Made by a program: the position numbers and the translations under genes
Shown: piece by piece, positions 16,021 through 23,818 of the stretch
Layout of the letters: every line of letters starts with the position of its first letter
Numbering within the stretch: position 1 is the first letter of the stretch
Notes under the pieces: model-generated
Seen by the model: only the letters and a program-made list of their open reading frames with translations
Told to the model about the DNA's origin: nothing
Databases searched by the model: none
Source of the DNA: Bradyrhizobium sp. S69
GTDB taxonomy: Bacteria > Pseudomonadota > Alphaproteobacteria > Rhizobiales > Xanthobacteraceae
Length of the DNA: 64,000 nt
Reading direction: 5' to 3'
Assembly (NCBI RefSeq): GCF_009766005.1
Contig: NZ_LMUK01000051.1
Span: 62,001-126,000, forward strand

Positions 16021-16712
16021 CTGCCATCCTCGTTTGTTTGCCCTGGCGCCGACCACAATTGCGCTCGCACGCGGTCCGACGATTCGAGGGTTTGCTCGAC
16101 GATCAACCGGCACGCTTGATCGAGATCATTGTTGCGGATCGCCGTCACGATCGTGAGGTGGCTCTCGATCCAGTTAGCGCCGAGGCCCGAACTCGCCCAG
16201 GCCGGCAGCAGGTACCGATTGATGCTCTGATAGAGGCCTGCAATCTGCGCCAGCAGCCGGGGGCGATCGGCCCGATAATAGAGGCTGCGGTGAAACTCCC
16301 AATGCAAACTGGCCCGTTGCAGCGGATCGGACGCCTTTGCCGCTTTGACCAGAAGCGTTTCGGAGTATTCGAAATCGCTTCGCGTCAGTCGCGGCGCCGA
16401 GTGCCGCAGCGCATGGGGTTCGAGCAGCACGCGCAGCTCGGCAATGTCGCGAAAATCGCGCGCCGAAATCATCGAGACCGTGACGCCGCGGTTGGGATGC
16501 AGCACCGCGAGCCCGTCCGCGATCAGACGCTGCAGCGCCTCGCGCACTGGAGCGACACTCACGTCAAACCGGGCAGCGACGTCGTTCTGCTTGAGCTGGG
16601 CACCGCCTTCGATGGTCCCCGTGAGGATGGCCCGACGAAGCTGGTCCGCGATCCAATCGGGCGTGGACAGTTTGGCACCCGGTCCGCCGGCGAACGCATC
16701 GATTGCGGTCAT
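16017..16712 (-). CDS. GntR-family regulator with FCD domain
   Basis: 231 residues: a winged helix-turn-helix at about 18-85 (DQLRRAILTGTIEGGAQLKQNDVAARFDVSVAPVREALQRL) and an FCD ligand-binding domain at about 95-220 with Arg/His positions typical of metal-binding FCD proteins. It is divergent from an MFS transporter, and a 28-bp perfect palindrome lies in the intergenic space. It probably represses its own operon (with the HAD enzyme) and the transporter until an organic acid ligand binds. Confidence 0.92.
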   Translation of the reverse strand: MTAIDAFAGGPGAKLSTPDWIADQLRRAILTGTIEGGAQLKQNDVAARFDVSVAPVREALQRLIADGLAVLHPNRGVTVSMISARDFRDIAELRVLLEPHALRHSAPRLTRSDFEYSETLLVKAAKASDPLQRASLHWEFHRSLYYRADRPRLLAQIAGLYQSINRYLLPAWASSGLGANWIESHLTIVTAIRNNDLDQACRLIVEQTLESSDRVRAQLWSAPGQTNEDGR

Positions 16713-16713
16713 C

Positions 16714-16742
16714 TTGACAATTCCACGTTGATATTCGATTAT
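16714..16742 (+). promoter_or_regulatory. Promoter of the MFS gene
   Basis: TTGACA (16714-16719) and GATTAT (16737-16742) are 17 bp apart. The operator palindrome covers the -10 box, so regulator binding would block RNA polymerase. Confidence 0.65.
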
Positions 16743-16757
16743 CGATAATCGAATATC
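16730..16757. promoter_or_regulatory. 28-bp perfect palindrome, probable GntR operator
   Basis: Every base of 16730-16757 pairs with its mirror partner; the half site is GATATTCGATTATC. It lies 18 bp upstream of the gntR start codon and over the -10 box of the divergent MFS promoter. A second TATCGATAAT partial copy follows at 16754-16763. Confidence 0.8.
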
Positions 16758-16818
16758 GATAATAATGCAATCGTTTTATCCGTTTTCGCGCGCTATCGCG
16801 CTCTTTTGGGGGTTGAGG

Positions 16819-18198
16819 ATGATCGCCGATATCTCGGAAACGCTGCCTGCGGATGCCCCTGCCGGACCAGTTCCTGTTCTCCCAGATCTCGTTCTCCAAA
16901 GTACCGCCGTCCACGGCGCCGCTGGATCGTTCGGTCGTTCGGCTCTTGCGGCAACGGTCGGCACTACGATCGAATGGTACGATTTTCAGGTCTATGGGCT
17001 GGCCGCGGCGTTGATCTTCAACGGCCAGTTCTTCCCGAACTTCGACCCTGTCGCCGGCACACTGCTCGCGTTCGCGACATTTGCCGTGGGTTTTGTCGCG
17101 CGTCCGATCGGCGCCATCATCTTTGGACACATGGGCGATCGCATCGGCCGCAAATCGACGTTGATCACGACATTTCTTTTGACCGGCATCGCGACGCTGC
17201 TGGTCGGCTTGCTGCCGAATTACCAGACGATCGGTGTTTTCGCACCGCTTCTGCTGGTGCTGCTTCGCCTGATGCAAGGTATCGGGCTCGGCGGCGAATG
17301 GGGCGGCGCGGTCCTGATCATGACCGAAAGCGGCGCACAAAGCCGCCGCGGACTGCTCGGCAGTCTGCCGCAACTCGGATCTCCCGCTGGCCTCGTGATC
17401 GCAACGCTGGTGTTCGCCGGCACCACGGCTGCGATGAACCCGGCGCAATTCGCGTCGTGGGGCTGGCGCTTGCCATTCCTGCTCAGCATCGTTCTTGTCG
17501 TCGTCGGGGCGTTCGCGCGAATCTCGATGCCGGAGAGTTCTGCTTTTGCGCAGGCCAAGCGCAGCAACACGATCGCAAGGTTTCCCCTGCTTGAGACGCT
17601 GACGACGCAATGGCGGGAGGTGCTGCTCGCTGCCGGGCTGTTCCTGGTGACCAGCGGAGGGTTCTACGTCTACGTCACCTTCATGGTGGCGTATGGCTCG
17701 ACCAGTCTGGGATTGCCAAGGCAGTTGATGCTCAACGGCGTTCTGGCATTCGCGATCGCGGAACTCGTGATCATCGCGCCTGTTTGCGCGTTTTCGGACC
17801 GCATCGGACGTCGCCCTGTTTTCATCATGGCCGCCTTGTTTACGATCGCATTCGCATTCCCGCTGTTCTGGCTGGTCAACACCAAAGTCAGTTGGTTGAT
17901 CCTGCTCGGAATGGCGATCGGCGGGATCGCGAACGGTGTGCTGTTCGGCATCATGGGGTCGTTCGGACCGGAATTGTTCAAGACCCGGGTCCGCTATACC
18001 GGCGCATCGCTGGGCTACCAGCTCTCTGCCGCGCTGGGCGGCGGTTTGACGCCGCTAATCGCAACCGCGCTGGTCAAATGGGCCGACGGAAATTATTGGC
18101 CCGCGCCGGCATGGCTCGCAGGCCTGGCCCTCGTCAGCCTCGTTGCAGCTTTGTTGGCGCCTGAAACGCGCGCCAGATCACTTTCCCCGGAAAGCTAG
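16819..18198 (+). CDS. MFS transporter of the metabolite:H+ symporter type
   Basis: 459 residues from the ATG at 16819, preferred over one at 16765 because GGGGG lies six bases before it and the leader fits the promoter. Family marks are TTIEWYDFQVYGLAAALIF in helix 1, RPIGAIIFGHMGDRIGRKSTL between helices 2 and 3, and LRLMQGIGLGGEWGGAVL in helix 4; there are twelve hydrophobic segments. MHS members import organic acids, such as citrate, ketoglutarate and shikimate, with protons. The divergent GntR-HAD operon and shared operator suggest uptake of the compound that the HAD enzyme acts on. Confidence 0.9.
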   Translation: MIADISETLPADAPAGPVPVLPDLVLQSTAVHGAAGSFGRSALAATVGTTIEWYDFQVYGLAAALIFNGQFFPNFDPVAGTLLAFATFAVGFVARPIGAIIFGHMGDRIGRKSTLITTFLLTGIATLLVGLLPNYQTIGVFAPLLLVLLRLMQGIGLGGEWGGAVLIMTESGAQSRRGLLGSLPQLGSPAGLVIATLVFAGTTAAMNPAQFASWGWRLPFLLSIVLVVVGAFARISMPESSAFAQAKRSNTIARFPLLETLTTQWREVLLAAGLFLVTSGGFYVYVTFMVAYGSTSLGLPRQLMLNGVLAFAIAELVIIAPVCAFSDRIGRRPVFIMAALFTIAFAFPLFWLVNTKVSWLILLGMAIGGIANGVLFGIMGSFGPELFKTRVRYTGASLGYQLSAALGGGLTPLIATALVKWADGNYWPAPAWLAGLALVSLVAALLAPETRARSLSPES

Positions 18199-18299
18199 AG
18201 CCTTTTCCGTTCCGATGGAATCGGAACGGGGCTCTAGTCTTTTGTTTTGACGCGTTTTCTTCACGCGAACCGGTGCCCACTTCGCTCGAAAACGCTCTA
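18195..18299. repeat. Dispersed hairpin element, copy B
   Basis: A nested inverted repeat: CTAGAGCC (18195-18202) with GGCTCTAG (18230-18237), enclosing CCGTTCCGAT/ATCGGAACGG. It is followed by TCTTTTGTTTT and the tail GACGCG...TTCACGCGAACCGGT...CCACTTCGCTCGAAAACGCT. It has the same plan as 4146-4245. Lying between the ends of two convergent genes, with a T-rich stretch after the stem, it probably also terminates the MFS transcript. Confidence 0.8.
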
Positions 18300-18302
18300 A
18301 TC

Positions 18303-21092
18303 TCAGACCGCGTAACGCTTTGCCACTGTGCTCTTGGGCTCGTTCGGCAGGGCCGCATCGCGCAGGTCGAGTTGAGAGAGCGGAACGGGTCGGCCGAACA
18401 GATAGCCTTGCGCAATATCCACGCCCGCCTTGCGCAAATATTCGAACTGTTCTTCGGTCTCGATGCCTTCGGCCGTCGTCACGGTGCCAAGGCCCTGGGC
18501 CAGCGCAAGCGTTGAGGCGATCACGGCCTTGCAATCACGGCGATTGAGCACCCCTTGCGTAAAGGACTTGTCGATCTTGATCTTGTCGAACGGGAAGATC
18601 GTCAAATAGTTCACCGCGGAATATCCGGTGCCGAAATCATCGAGCGCCATCGAGATTCCGAGGCTCTTCAGCCGCCGTATCGTCGCCAGATGCGCTTCCT
18701 GATTGTCAAGCAACGCGGTTTCGGTGATCTCGAGCTCCAGCCGATCGGGCGGAAGGCCGGTCTCCAGCAAAATACGCAAGATCGTGTCGAACAGGTTTCC
18801 TCGCCTGAACTGCACCGCCGAGATATTGACCGCAAGCTTGACATGCGCGGGCCACGAAGACGCGTCCTTGCAGGCCTGCCGCAGCACCCATTCGCCGAGT
18901 TGGACGATCAGCCCGGTCGATTCGGCGAGCGGGATGAACTGATCGGGCGGGACAAGCCCCCGCGTCGGATGCCGCCAGCGCACCAGCGCCTCGGCTCCGC
19001 ACAGCGTCCGGGTCTCGACCGAGATCACCGGCTGATAATGCAGCTCGAATTCCTCCCGCGCGATGGCGTCCCGCAGTTCGCTCTCCGCCAGTTTCTGCAG
19101 ATCGGCGGCCTTGAGCATTTCATCCTGAAATACCCGAAAATCGTTTCGTCCGTTGGCCTTGGCGTCGTAGAGCGCAAGGTCGGCGCACTTCAGCAGCTGC
19201 TCGGATTCATTCCCGTGCACTGAACCCAGCGCCAGCCCGATACTGATTCCGACGCAGGTTTCATGGCCGCTCAAATCGAACGGTCGCGTGATCGCGCTGA
19301 TGATCCGTAGCGCAAGCGCGGTCGCGCCCGCGCGCTGATCGGGCACGCCTTCCTGGATGATCGCAAACTCGTCGCCGCCAAGGCGCGCGAGCACGTCGGT
19401 TTCGCGGATTTCGGATTGCAGACGCCGGCCGACCTCGACCAGCAATTGGTCGCCGGCCAGATGTCCGCGCGTATCGTTGACGGCCTTGAATTTATCGAGG
19501 TCGAGCATCATCACGGTGACTGCGCCGCCGTTTCGCTTGAGCCGCGCGCTGGCTTCCTCGAGCCTGGCATTGAACTCGGCACGGTTGGCAAGTCCGGTCA
19601 GCCCGTCATGCCGTGCCAGATGAACGATCTCGGCCTCCGCGCGCCGCCGCTCGGTAATGTCTTCATGGGTCGCGAGCCAGCCGCCGTCCGCCATCGGCTT
19701 GCGGGTGACCAGTATGAAACGCCCGTCGGCGAATTCGTCGACCCGGCTCGAGGTGGTGTCTTTCGGAAGCTGGCCTAACGCGGAGATCTTGGCCTTGGCG
19801 GCGGAATCGCTGTTGTCGCCCTTGAGGATGCTGCGCAAGAAGCGATCGGCGATGATCGCATCGTGCGGCATTCCGACTTTGAGCAACTCCGGCGGCAACT
19901 GGTACAGTTGCGCATAGCGTTCGTTCCAGACCACCAGCCGCTTCTGGCCGTCGAACATGCAAAGCCCTTGCGTCATGTTGCTCAGCGCGGCATCGAAATG
20001 CATGTTGATCCGTTCGAGGCGCTGCTTTTCCAGCGCCAGCCGCCGCTGCGACGATCGATGCTGCCACGCCAGCCGCCGGACGATCAGGGCCAGGATGACC
20101 GCGATCACCATCGCCGACAAACCGGCGGCGATGATCAGGAATTTGGTTTGCGCCCGCCAATCGGCCAGCGCCGAGGCAACCGTCGTCGTCGCAACGACCG
20201 ACAGGGGAAAGTGACGTAAAGCCTGAATAGAGGCCAGCCGCTCCTGACCATCGATCGGACTGATCAACCGCTTGGCGCCGTGATCCGAATTCAGCAAGTC
20301 CGTCTCACGCCCGGGGCCGATCTTGAAATTCCGCCCGATCATGGTCTCGACGTGGGGATACCGTCCCAACAATCCGCCATTGCGGTGGTGCATGGAAATC
20401 GTCGCGTCTTTTCCCAGCGCCACGGTCGAAAAGAAATCCTCGAATTTCGCCGGCGCGATCGCGCGCGAAATAACTCCGATGAATTGCCCGTCCGGTCCAA
20501 TCACCTTGCGGGCGATCACCGTTCGCCATCCCCCGGAAAAACGACTGCGCACCAGCTCGATTTGCGGCTGGGTCACGTCCGGATTTGACTTCAGGGCCTT
20601 GAAATAGCTGCGGTCAGCGATGTTGACGTAGGGAACCGCCGGCACGACCGATGAATTGATCAGGAGCCCGTCTGCGTCATAGATGTTGATGCCGGCGATT
20701 TCGGAGGCCCCGCTGACCTTGGCCTTCATCAACAGGTGCATCTCGTGGGTGGACATCTCGCGCTTGAAATCATCGGGCGACGCGATGCCGGTCGCACGCA
20801 TGTACCCGATGAGGTCGACCAGGGGAACTTGCAGATCGTCGAGTTGCTGATCGAAATGGCGCGCGAGCAACAGCACGGTATTTTGCAACTCGCGTTCGCC
20901 GCTCTCGAGCGCGCGCTCACGAAAATTGCTGATCGTCATCGCGGTCCCGACCGCGATCGCCGCAATCAGAAAAATGCCGCAGGCAACAAGCCAGCGAATC
21001 GGATCGCGCCGGTTCGGCGGTTCGCTGTCGAATAAGTCTTTTGTTTCCGCCGGCACCTCGCCGCGGCTGACAAAGCCCATGCCCAACATCAC
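18303..21092 (-). CDS. Membrane GGDEF-EAL cyclic-di-GMP protein with PAS domain
   Basis: 929 residues. Order: a membrane helix (about 33-55), a periplasmic dCache-like sensor (about 60-310), a second helix (about 318-342), PAS-7 type PAS (about 365-490), a GGDEF domain with RLGGDEF intact near residue 600, and an EAL domain beginning with EALVRW and containing ITETALLDN, DDFGTGYS and KIDKSFTQG. Both output domains keep their signature motifs, so it may make and break c-di-GMP, or one domain may be regulatory. The periplasmic sensor suggests a small-molecule signal. It is monocistronic. Confidence 0.92.
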   Translation of the reverse strand: MMLGMGFVSRGEVPAETKDLFDSEPPNRRDPIRWLVACGIFLIAAIAVGTAMTISNFRERALESGERELQNTVLLLARHFDQQLDDLQVPLVDLIGYMRATGIASPDDFKREMSTHEMHLLMKAKVSGASEIAGINIYDADGLLINSSVVPAVPYVNIADRSYFKALKSNPDVTQPQIELVRSRFSGGWRTVIARKVIGPDGQFIGVISRAIAPAKFEDFFSTVALGKDATISMHHRNGGLLGRYPHVETMIGRNFKIGPGRETDLLNSDHGAKRLISPIDGQERLASIQALRHFPLSVVATTTVASALADWRAQTKFLIIAAGLSAMVIAVILALIVRRLAWQHRSSQRRLALEKQRLERINMHFDAALSNMTQGLCMFDGQKRLVVWNERYAQLYQLPPELLKVGMPHDAIIADRFLRSILKGDNSDSAAKAKISALGQLPKDTTSSRVDEFADGRFILVTRKPMADGGWLATHEDITERRRAEAEIVHLARHDGLTGLANRAEFNARLEEASARLKRNGGAVTVMMLDLDKFKAVNDTRGHLAGDQLLVEVGRRLQSEIRETDVLARLGGDEFAIIQEGVPDQRAGATALALRIISAITRPFDLSGHETCVGISIGLALGSVHGNESEQLLKCADLALYDAKANGRNDFRVFQDEMLKAADLQKLAESELRDAIAREEFELHYQPVISVETRTLCGAEALVRWRHPTRGLVPPDQFIPLAESTGLIVQLGEWVLRQACKDASSWPAHVKLAVNISAVQFRRGNLFDTILRILLETGLPPDRLELEITETALLDNQEAHLATIRRLKSLGISMALDDFGTGYSAVNYLTIFPFDKIKIDKSFTQGVLNRRDCKAVIASTLALAQGLGTVTTAEGIETEEQFEYLRKAGVDIAQGYLFGRPVPLSQLDLRDAALPNEPKSTVAKRYAV

Positions 21093-21324
21093 CTCGTTCC
21101 CCCTTGGACATCAATACAATCCAAGGGATGGAGGCGGCGTTAGTAATGTCGGTTACGAAACGGTTAACCCGGAGCTGTTGCGGACCCGGCATCCACAGCA
21201 CTCCGCAAGGCCACAGCGCGAAGGCGATGATTAACCTTTTACAAAGCCCTTTGCATCAAAGGACCTGGCATCGAGGACCATGTATAATGGCGGAAACTCG
21301 TCATCCGGCGAAGGAGATGCGCGC

Positions 21325-21618
21325 ATGAAATATGCGGCGATAGCGATCGTTACGGCCTTTATCGTGTTCGGCAATGGGCTTTCGGCTTCGGCCCAGACGT
21401 CGGTCGGGGGACCGAAAAAGCAAACGCAGGTAGGCGGCGCCGCCAAGCAAAGTTCACCCGTGCTGCCCGTCAACAAGACGGCTTCCGTCCCGGCTGCGAA
21501 AATAAATCCGCCCGCCAGGCCCCCGACCAAGCCGGTCACTGTCGCCGCGATATCGCGCAAGCACCTCAAATGCGCCGCGGGCGCCTGTGTCGCGAAAGGC
21601 TCGCGGCAACCCAAATAG
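21325..21618 (+). CDS. Small exported VGGPKKQTQVGG protein
   Basis: 97 residues. The ATG at 21325 follows GGAG and begins a signal peptide (MKYAAIAIVTAFIVFGNGLSASAQ) with cleavage at ASA-Q. The mature 73 residues start TSVGGPKKQTQVGG, are Pro/Lys/Ala rich, and end with two cysteines in KCAAGACVAKGSRQ, which could form a disulfide. It is basic, probably periplasmic, and of unknown function. Proteins of this style are recurrent in Bradyrhizobium (recalled). It shares GGPK with the RYxGGPK proteins, but at the N-terminal end, so common origin is uncertain. Confidence 0.7.
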   Translation: MKYAAIAIVTAFIVFGNGLSASAQTSVGGPKKQTQVGGAAKQSSPVLPVNKTASVPAAKINPPARPPTKPVTVAAISRKHLKCAAGACVAKGSRQPK

Positions 21619-21630
21619 CAGATCAGCTAA

Positions 21631-21655
21631 GGGAGGCTCGATACCAGCGCCTCCC
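21631..21655 (+). terminator. Hairpin after the VGGPKK protein gene
   Basis: A 7-bp GC stem (GGGAGGC/GCCTCCC) with an 11-nt loop begins 12 nt after the stop codon. There is no U-tract, so it is a moderate candidate. Confidence 0.4.
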
Positions 21656-21782
21656 CTGAAAGGTAAGCATCACTGTCATTTAGGGCGGTATGATAAAACC
21701 CGGAAGATAAAGCTGAATCAGTAATATAAAAAATAAGCTCTTGCGATTGCAGCGCGACAGAAGATATCTCTTTCAGCAGTTG

Positions 21783-22136
21783 ATGATGGAATGTGCCATG
21801 CATGCCAACATGAATCTGCCCGCGAATGCGGCAAATAAATCCGGTCCGAAAGTGCCGGTTAGTGTTCGGGTAGGCGGCACCGCGGTTCGCGCGCTCTTCT
21901 TGATCATCCTGACCGTGCTGACCGCGCGGGTCGCGAGCCCCCAGGTTGAAACCTTCCGCTCCATGCTCGATACGCCGGGCGATTTGATTCGTGTGATGCT
22001 CGGCTTCGGGGTTTGCACCTTCTTCATCGTCAATCTTTTCATTCCGCCTCGCGACGCCGAGGGGTATCGGACCTGGATGTATCTCGGGCCCGCGCTTTTG
22101 CCGCTATCGGTGCTTTGCACATTTGTCGTCTGGTAA
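21783..22136 (+). CDS. Small membrane protein, two predicted helices or more
   Basis: About 117 residues. ATG codons at 21783, 21786 and 21798 are all possible and none has a strong ribosome site; a TTG at 21741 would lengthen it to 131. Hydrophobic segments are AVRALFLIILTVLTARVAS, LIRVMLGFGVCTFFIVNLFI and WMYLGPALLPLSVLCTFVVW, joined by short polar loops (PPRDAEGYRTW). It is an inner-membrane protein of unknown function. It lies after the VGGPKK protein on the same strand and converges on the RND operon. Confidence 0.6.
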   Translation: MMECAMHANMNLPANAANKSGPKVPVSVRVGGTAVRALFLIILTVLTARVASPQVETFRSMLDTPGDLIRVMLGFGVCTFFIVNLFIPPRDAEGYRTWMYLGPALLPLSVLCTFVVW

Positions 22137-22180
22137 ATTCGCGTCGCCTGGCAAATCCGCTCCATCGTCAGATCTGCACT

Positions 22181-23818
22181 TCAGATATTGGGCTGAACCG
22201 GTGGCTCTCCCATCGCGCATTGCCGCCAGTCCGACGACGTGCAGCCGGCCGGCCATCCGCCGCCAAGCGCCATGAACAGTGCCGCGGTATCCGACAGGCG
22301 GTTGGCATCGGTTTGCACCCGGACAACCGCGGCGGTCAGGTAGGTCTGCTGCGCATTGAGCACGGCGAGCTGGTTGACCTGACCGGCGTTCAACTGCGTC
22401 TGAACGATATCGAGGCTGGCCTTGGCGGCGGTTTCCGCACGCACCGCGGCCTGCACCGCCCTGCTATCGGTCTGCAGCGCGCGTAACGCATCGGCGACAT
22501 TCTGGAATGCGGTGATGACGGTGGCGCGATACTGCGCTTCGGCCTGGTCGAGTGCTGCTTCCGCCGCCTTCTGCTTGCTATAGAGTGTGAAGCCGTCGAA
22601 GATCGGCGCGGTTGCGGCCGCGCCGATGGTATAAAATCCGGTTCCCGCCGCAAAGCTCTGCGGAAGGTTGTAGGCCGCCGATCCGCCATTGGCTGAGAGA
22701 ACGATATTCGGCAGCCGGGCGGCGATCGCCACCCCGACCTGAGCGCTCGCCGAATGCATGTTAGCTTCCGCCGCCCTGACGTCGGGCCGCTGATCGACCA
22801 GCCGGCTGGGCAGACTGACCGGCAGGTTGGTCGGCAGCTTGAGATGCGCAAGGTCGAATTTCTGGACGATCTCGTCGACCGACAATTGCCCGGCGAGCGA
22901 CGTCAGGAGATCGCGTTGCTGGGCGAGTTGCTTCTCCAGCGGCGGCAGCAATTGTTCGGCCTGCGCCAGCGCCGCATCCTGCGCCAAGACGTCGGCTTGC
23001 GCCGCCTGGCCGAAGCTGAACTGGCGCCTGAGAATATCCAGCAGGTCGCGCTCGATCCCGATAATGCGTTTGGTGGCCGCGATCTGGCCACGCAGCGAGG
23101 CTTCCTGGATGGCGGCGGTCACGACATTGCTGGTGAGCGCGAGATAGGCGGCATCGAGCTGAAACAATTGCTGCTCGGCCACCGCGTCCAGATTCTCCAC
23201 CGCGCGCAGATTGCCGCCCCAGATATCCGGCGTGAAGCTCACCGTCAGCTGGTTGGTAAAGAGGGTGTATACCGACTGCGGTCCCGTCGTCGGTATCGGC
23301 GGGATCTGGCCGGGATTGGAGATCAGGAATTTCTGCGACGTCGAATCGCCGCTGAGCTGCGGAAAGAACAATCCACGCTGGGCCAGCGCGTTGTATTGGG
23401 CGTTCCTGATCGCGGCCTCGGCTGCCTGCAGATTTGGATTGTGGTCGACCGACTGCTTGATGAGATCGTTGAGCGGCTGGGATTTGAACGCAGCCCACCA
23501 CCGCGCCGACACATCCGCGCCGTTGACGAAATGCTGACCGGCCACGCGAGGCCCGCTGCGATCCGCGGCCGGCGAGGCAAGCTTTCCCGGGACGTAGCCG
23601 TTGACGTCGGGCGCCACCGGCGGCTGAAAAGTCGGTCCCACCGCGCAGCCCGAAAGTGCCGCCGACAGCATCGACGCCCCGGCCGCGCAAATCAGCGCGC
23701 GGCGGCCGCGGCCAAACCGGGCGCGGCGCGGCGCGGCGTCCATCGCCGGAGCAACCCGTTCCGAACGCAACATATGGCTCGTCTCGCTGTGGGATCCCGA
23801 CATCGCCATTCCAATCAC
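22181..23818 (-). CDS. RND efflux outer-membrane factor (NodT/OprM type lipoprotein)
   Basis: 545 residues from a GTG at 23818 that overlaps the stop of the RND gene (GTGA). An N-terminal lipobox, SAALSGC, predicts lipid attachment at the cysteine near residue 58. Two OEP repeats with long helices follow, ending in TAALFMALGGGWP, the typical last stretch. It forms the outer-membrane channel for the adaptor and pump encoded just upstream. A likely later start would remove the unusual first 25 residues. It is the third gene of pump set 1 (27127-28356, 23815-27087, 22181-23818). Confidence 0.9.
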   Translation of the reverse strand: MIGMAMSGSHSETSHMLRSERVAPAMDAAPRRARFGRGRRALICAAGASMLSAALSGCAVGPTFQPPVAPDVNGYVPGKLASPAADRSGPRVAGQHFVNGADVSARWWAAFKSQPLNDLIKQSVDHNPNLQAAEAAIRNAQYNALAQRGLFFPQLSGDSTSQKFLISNPGQIPPIPTTGPQSVYTLFTNQLTVSFTPDIWGGNLRAVENLDAVAEQQLFQLDAAYLALTSNVVTAAIQEASLRGQIAATKRIIGIERDLLDILRRQFSFGQAAQADVLAQDAALAQAEQLLPPLEKQLAQQRDLLTSLAGQLSVDEIVQKFDLAHLKLPTNLPVSLPSRLVDQRPDVRAAEANMHSASAQVGVAIAARLPNIVLSANGGSAAYNLPQSFAAGTGFYTIGAAATAPIFDGFTLYSKQKAAEAALDQAEAQYRATVITAFQNVADALRALQTDSRAVQAAVRAETAAKASLDIVQTQLNAGQVNQLAVLNAQQTYLTAAVVRVQTDANRLSDTAALFMALGGGWPAGCTSSDWRQCAMGEPPVQPNI

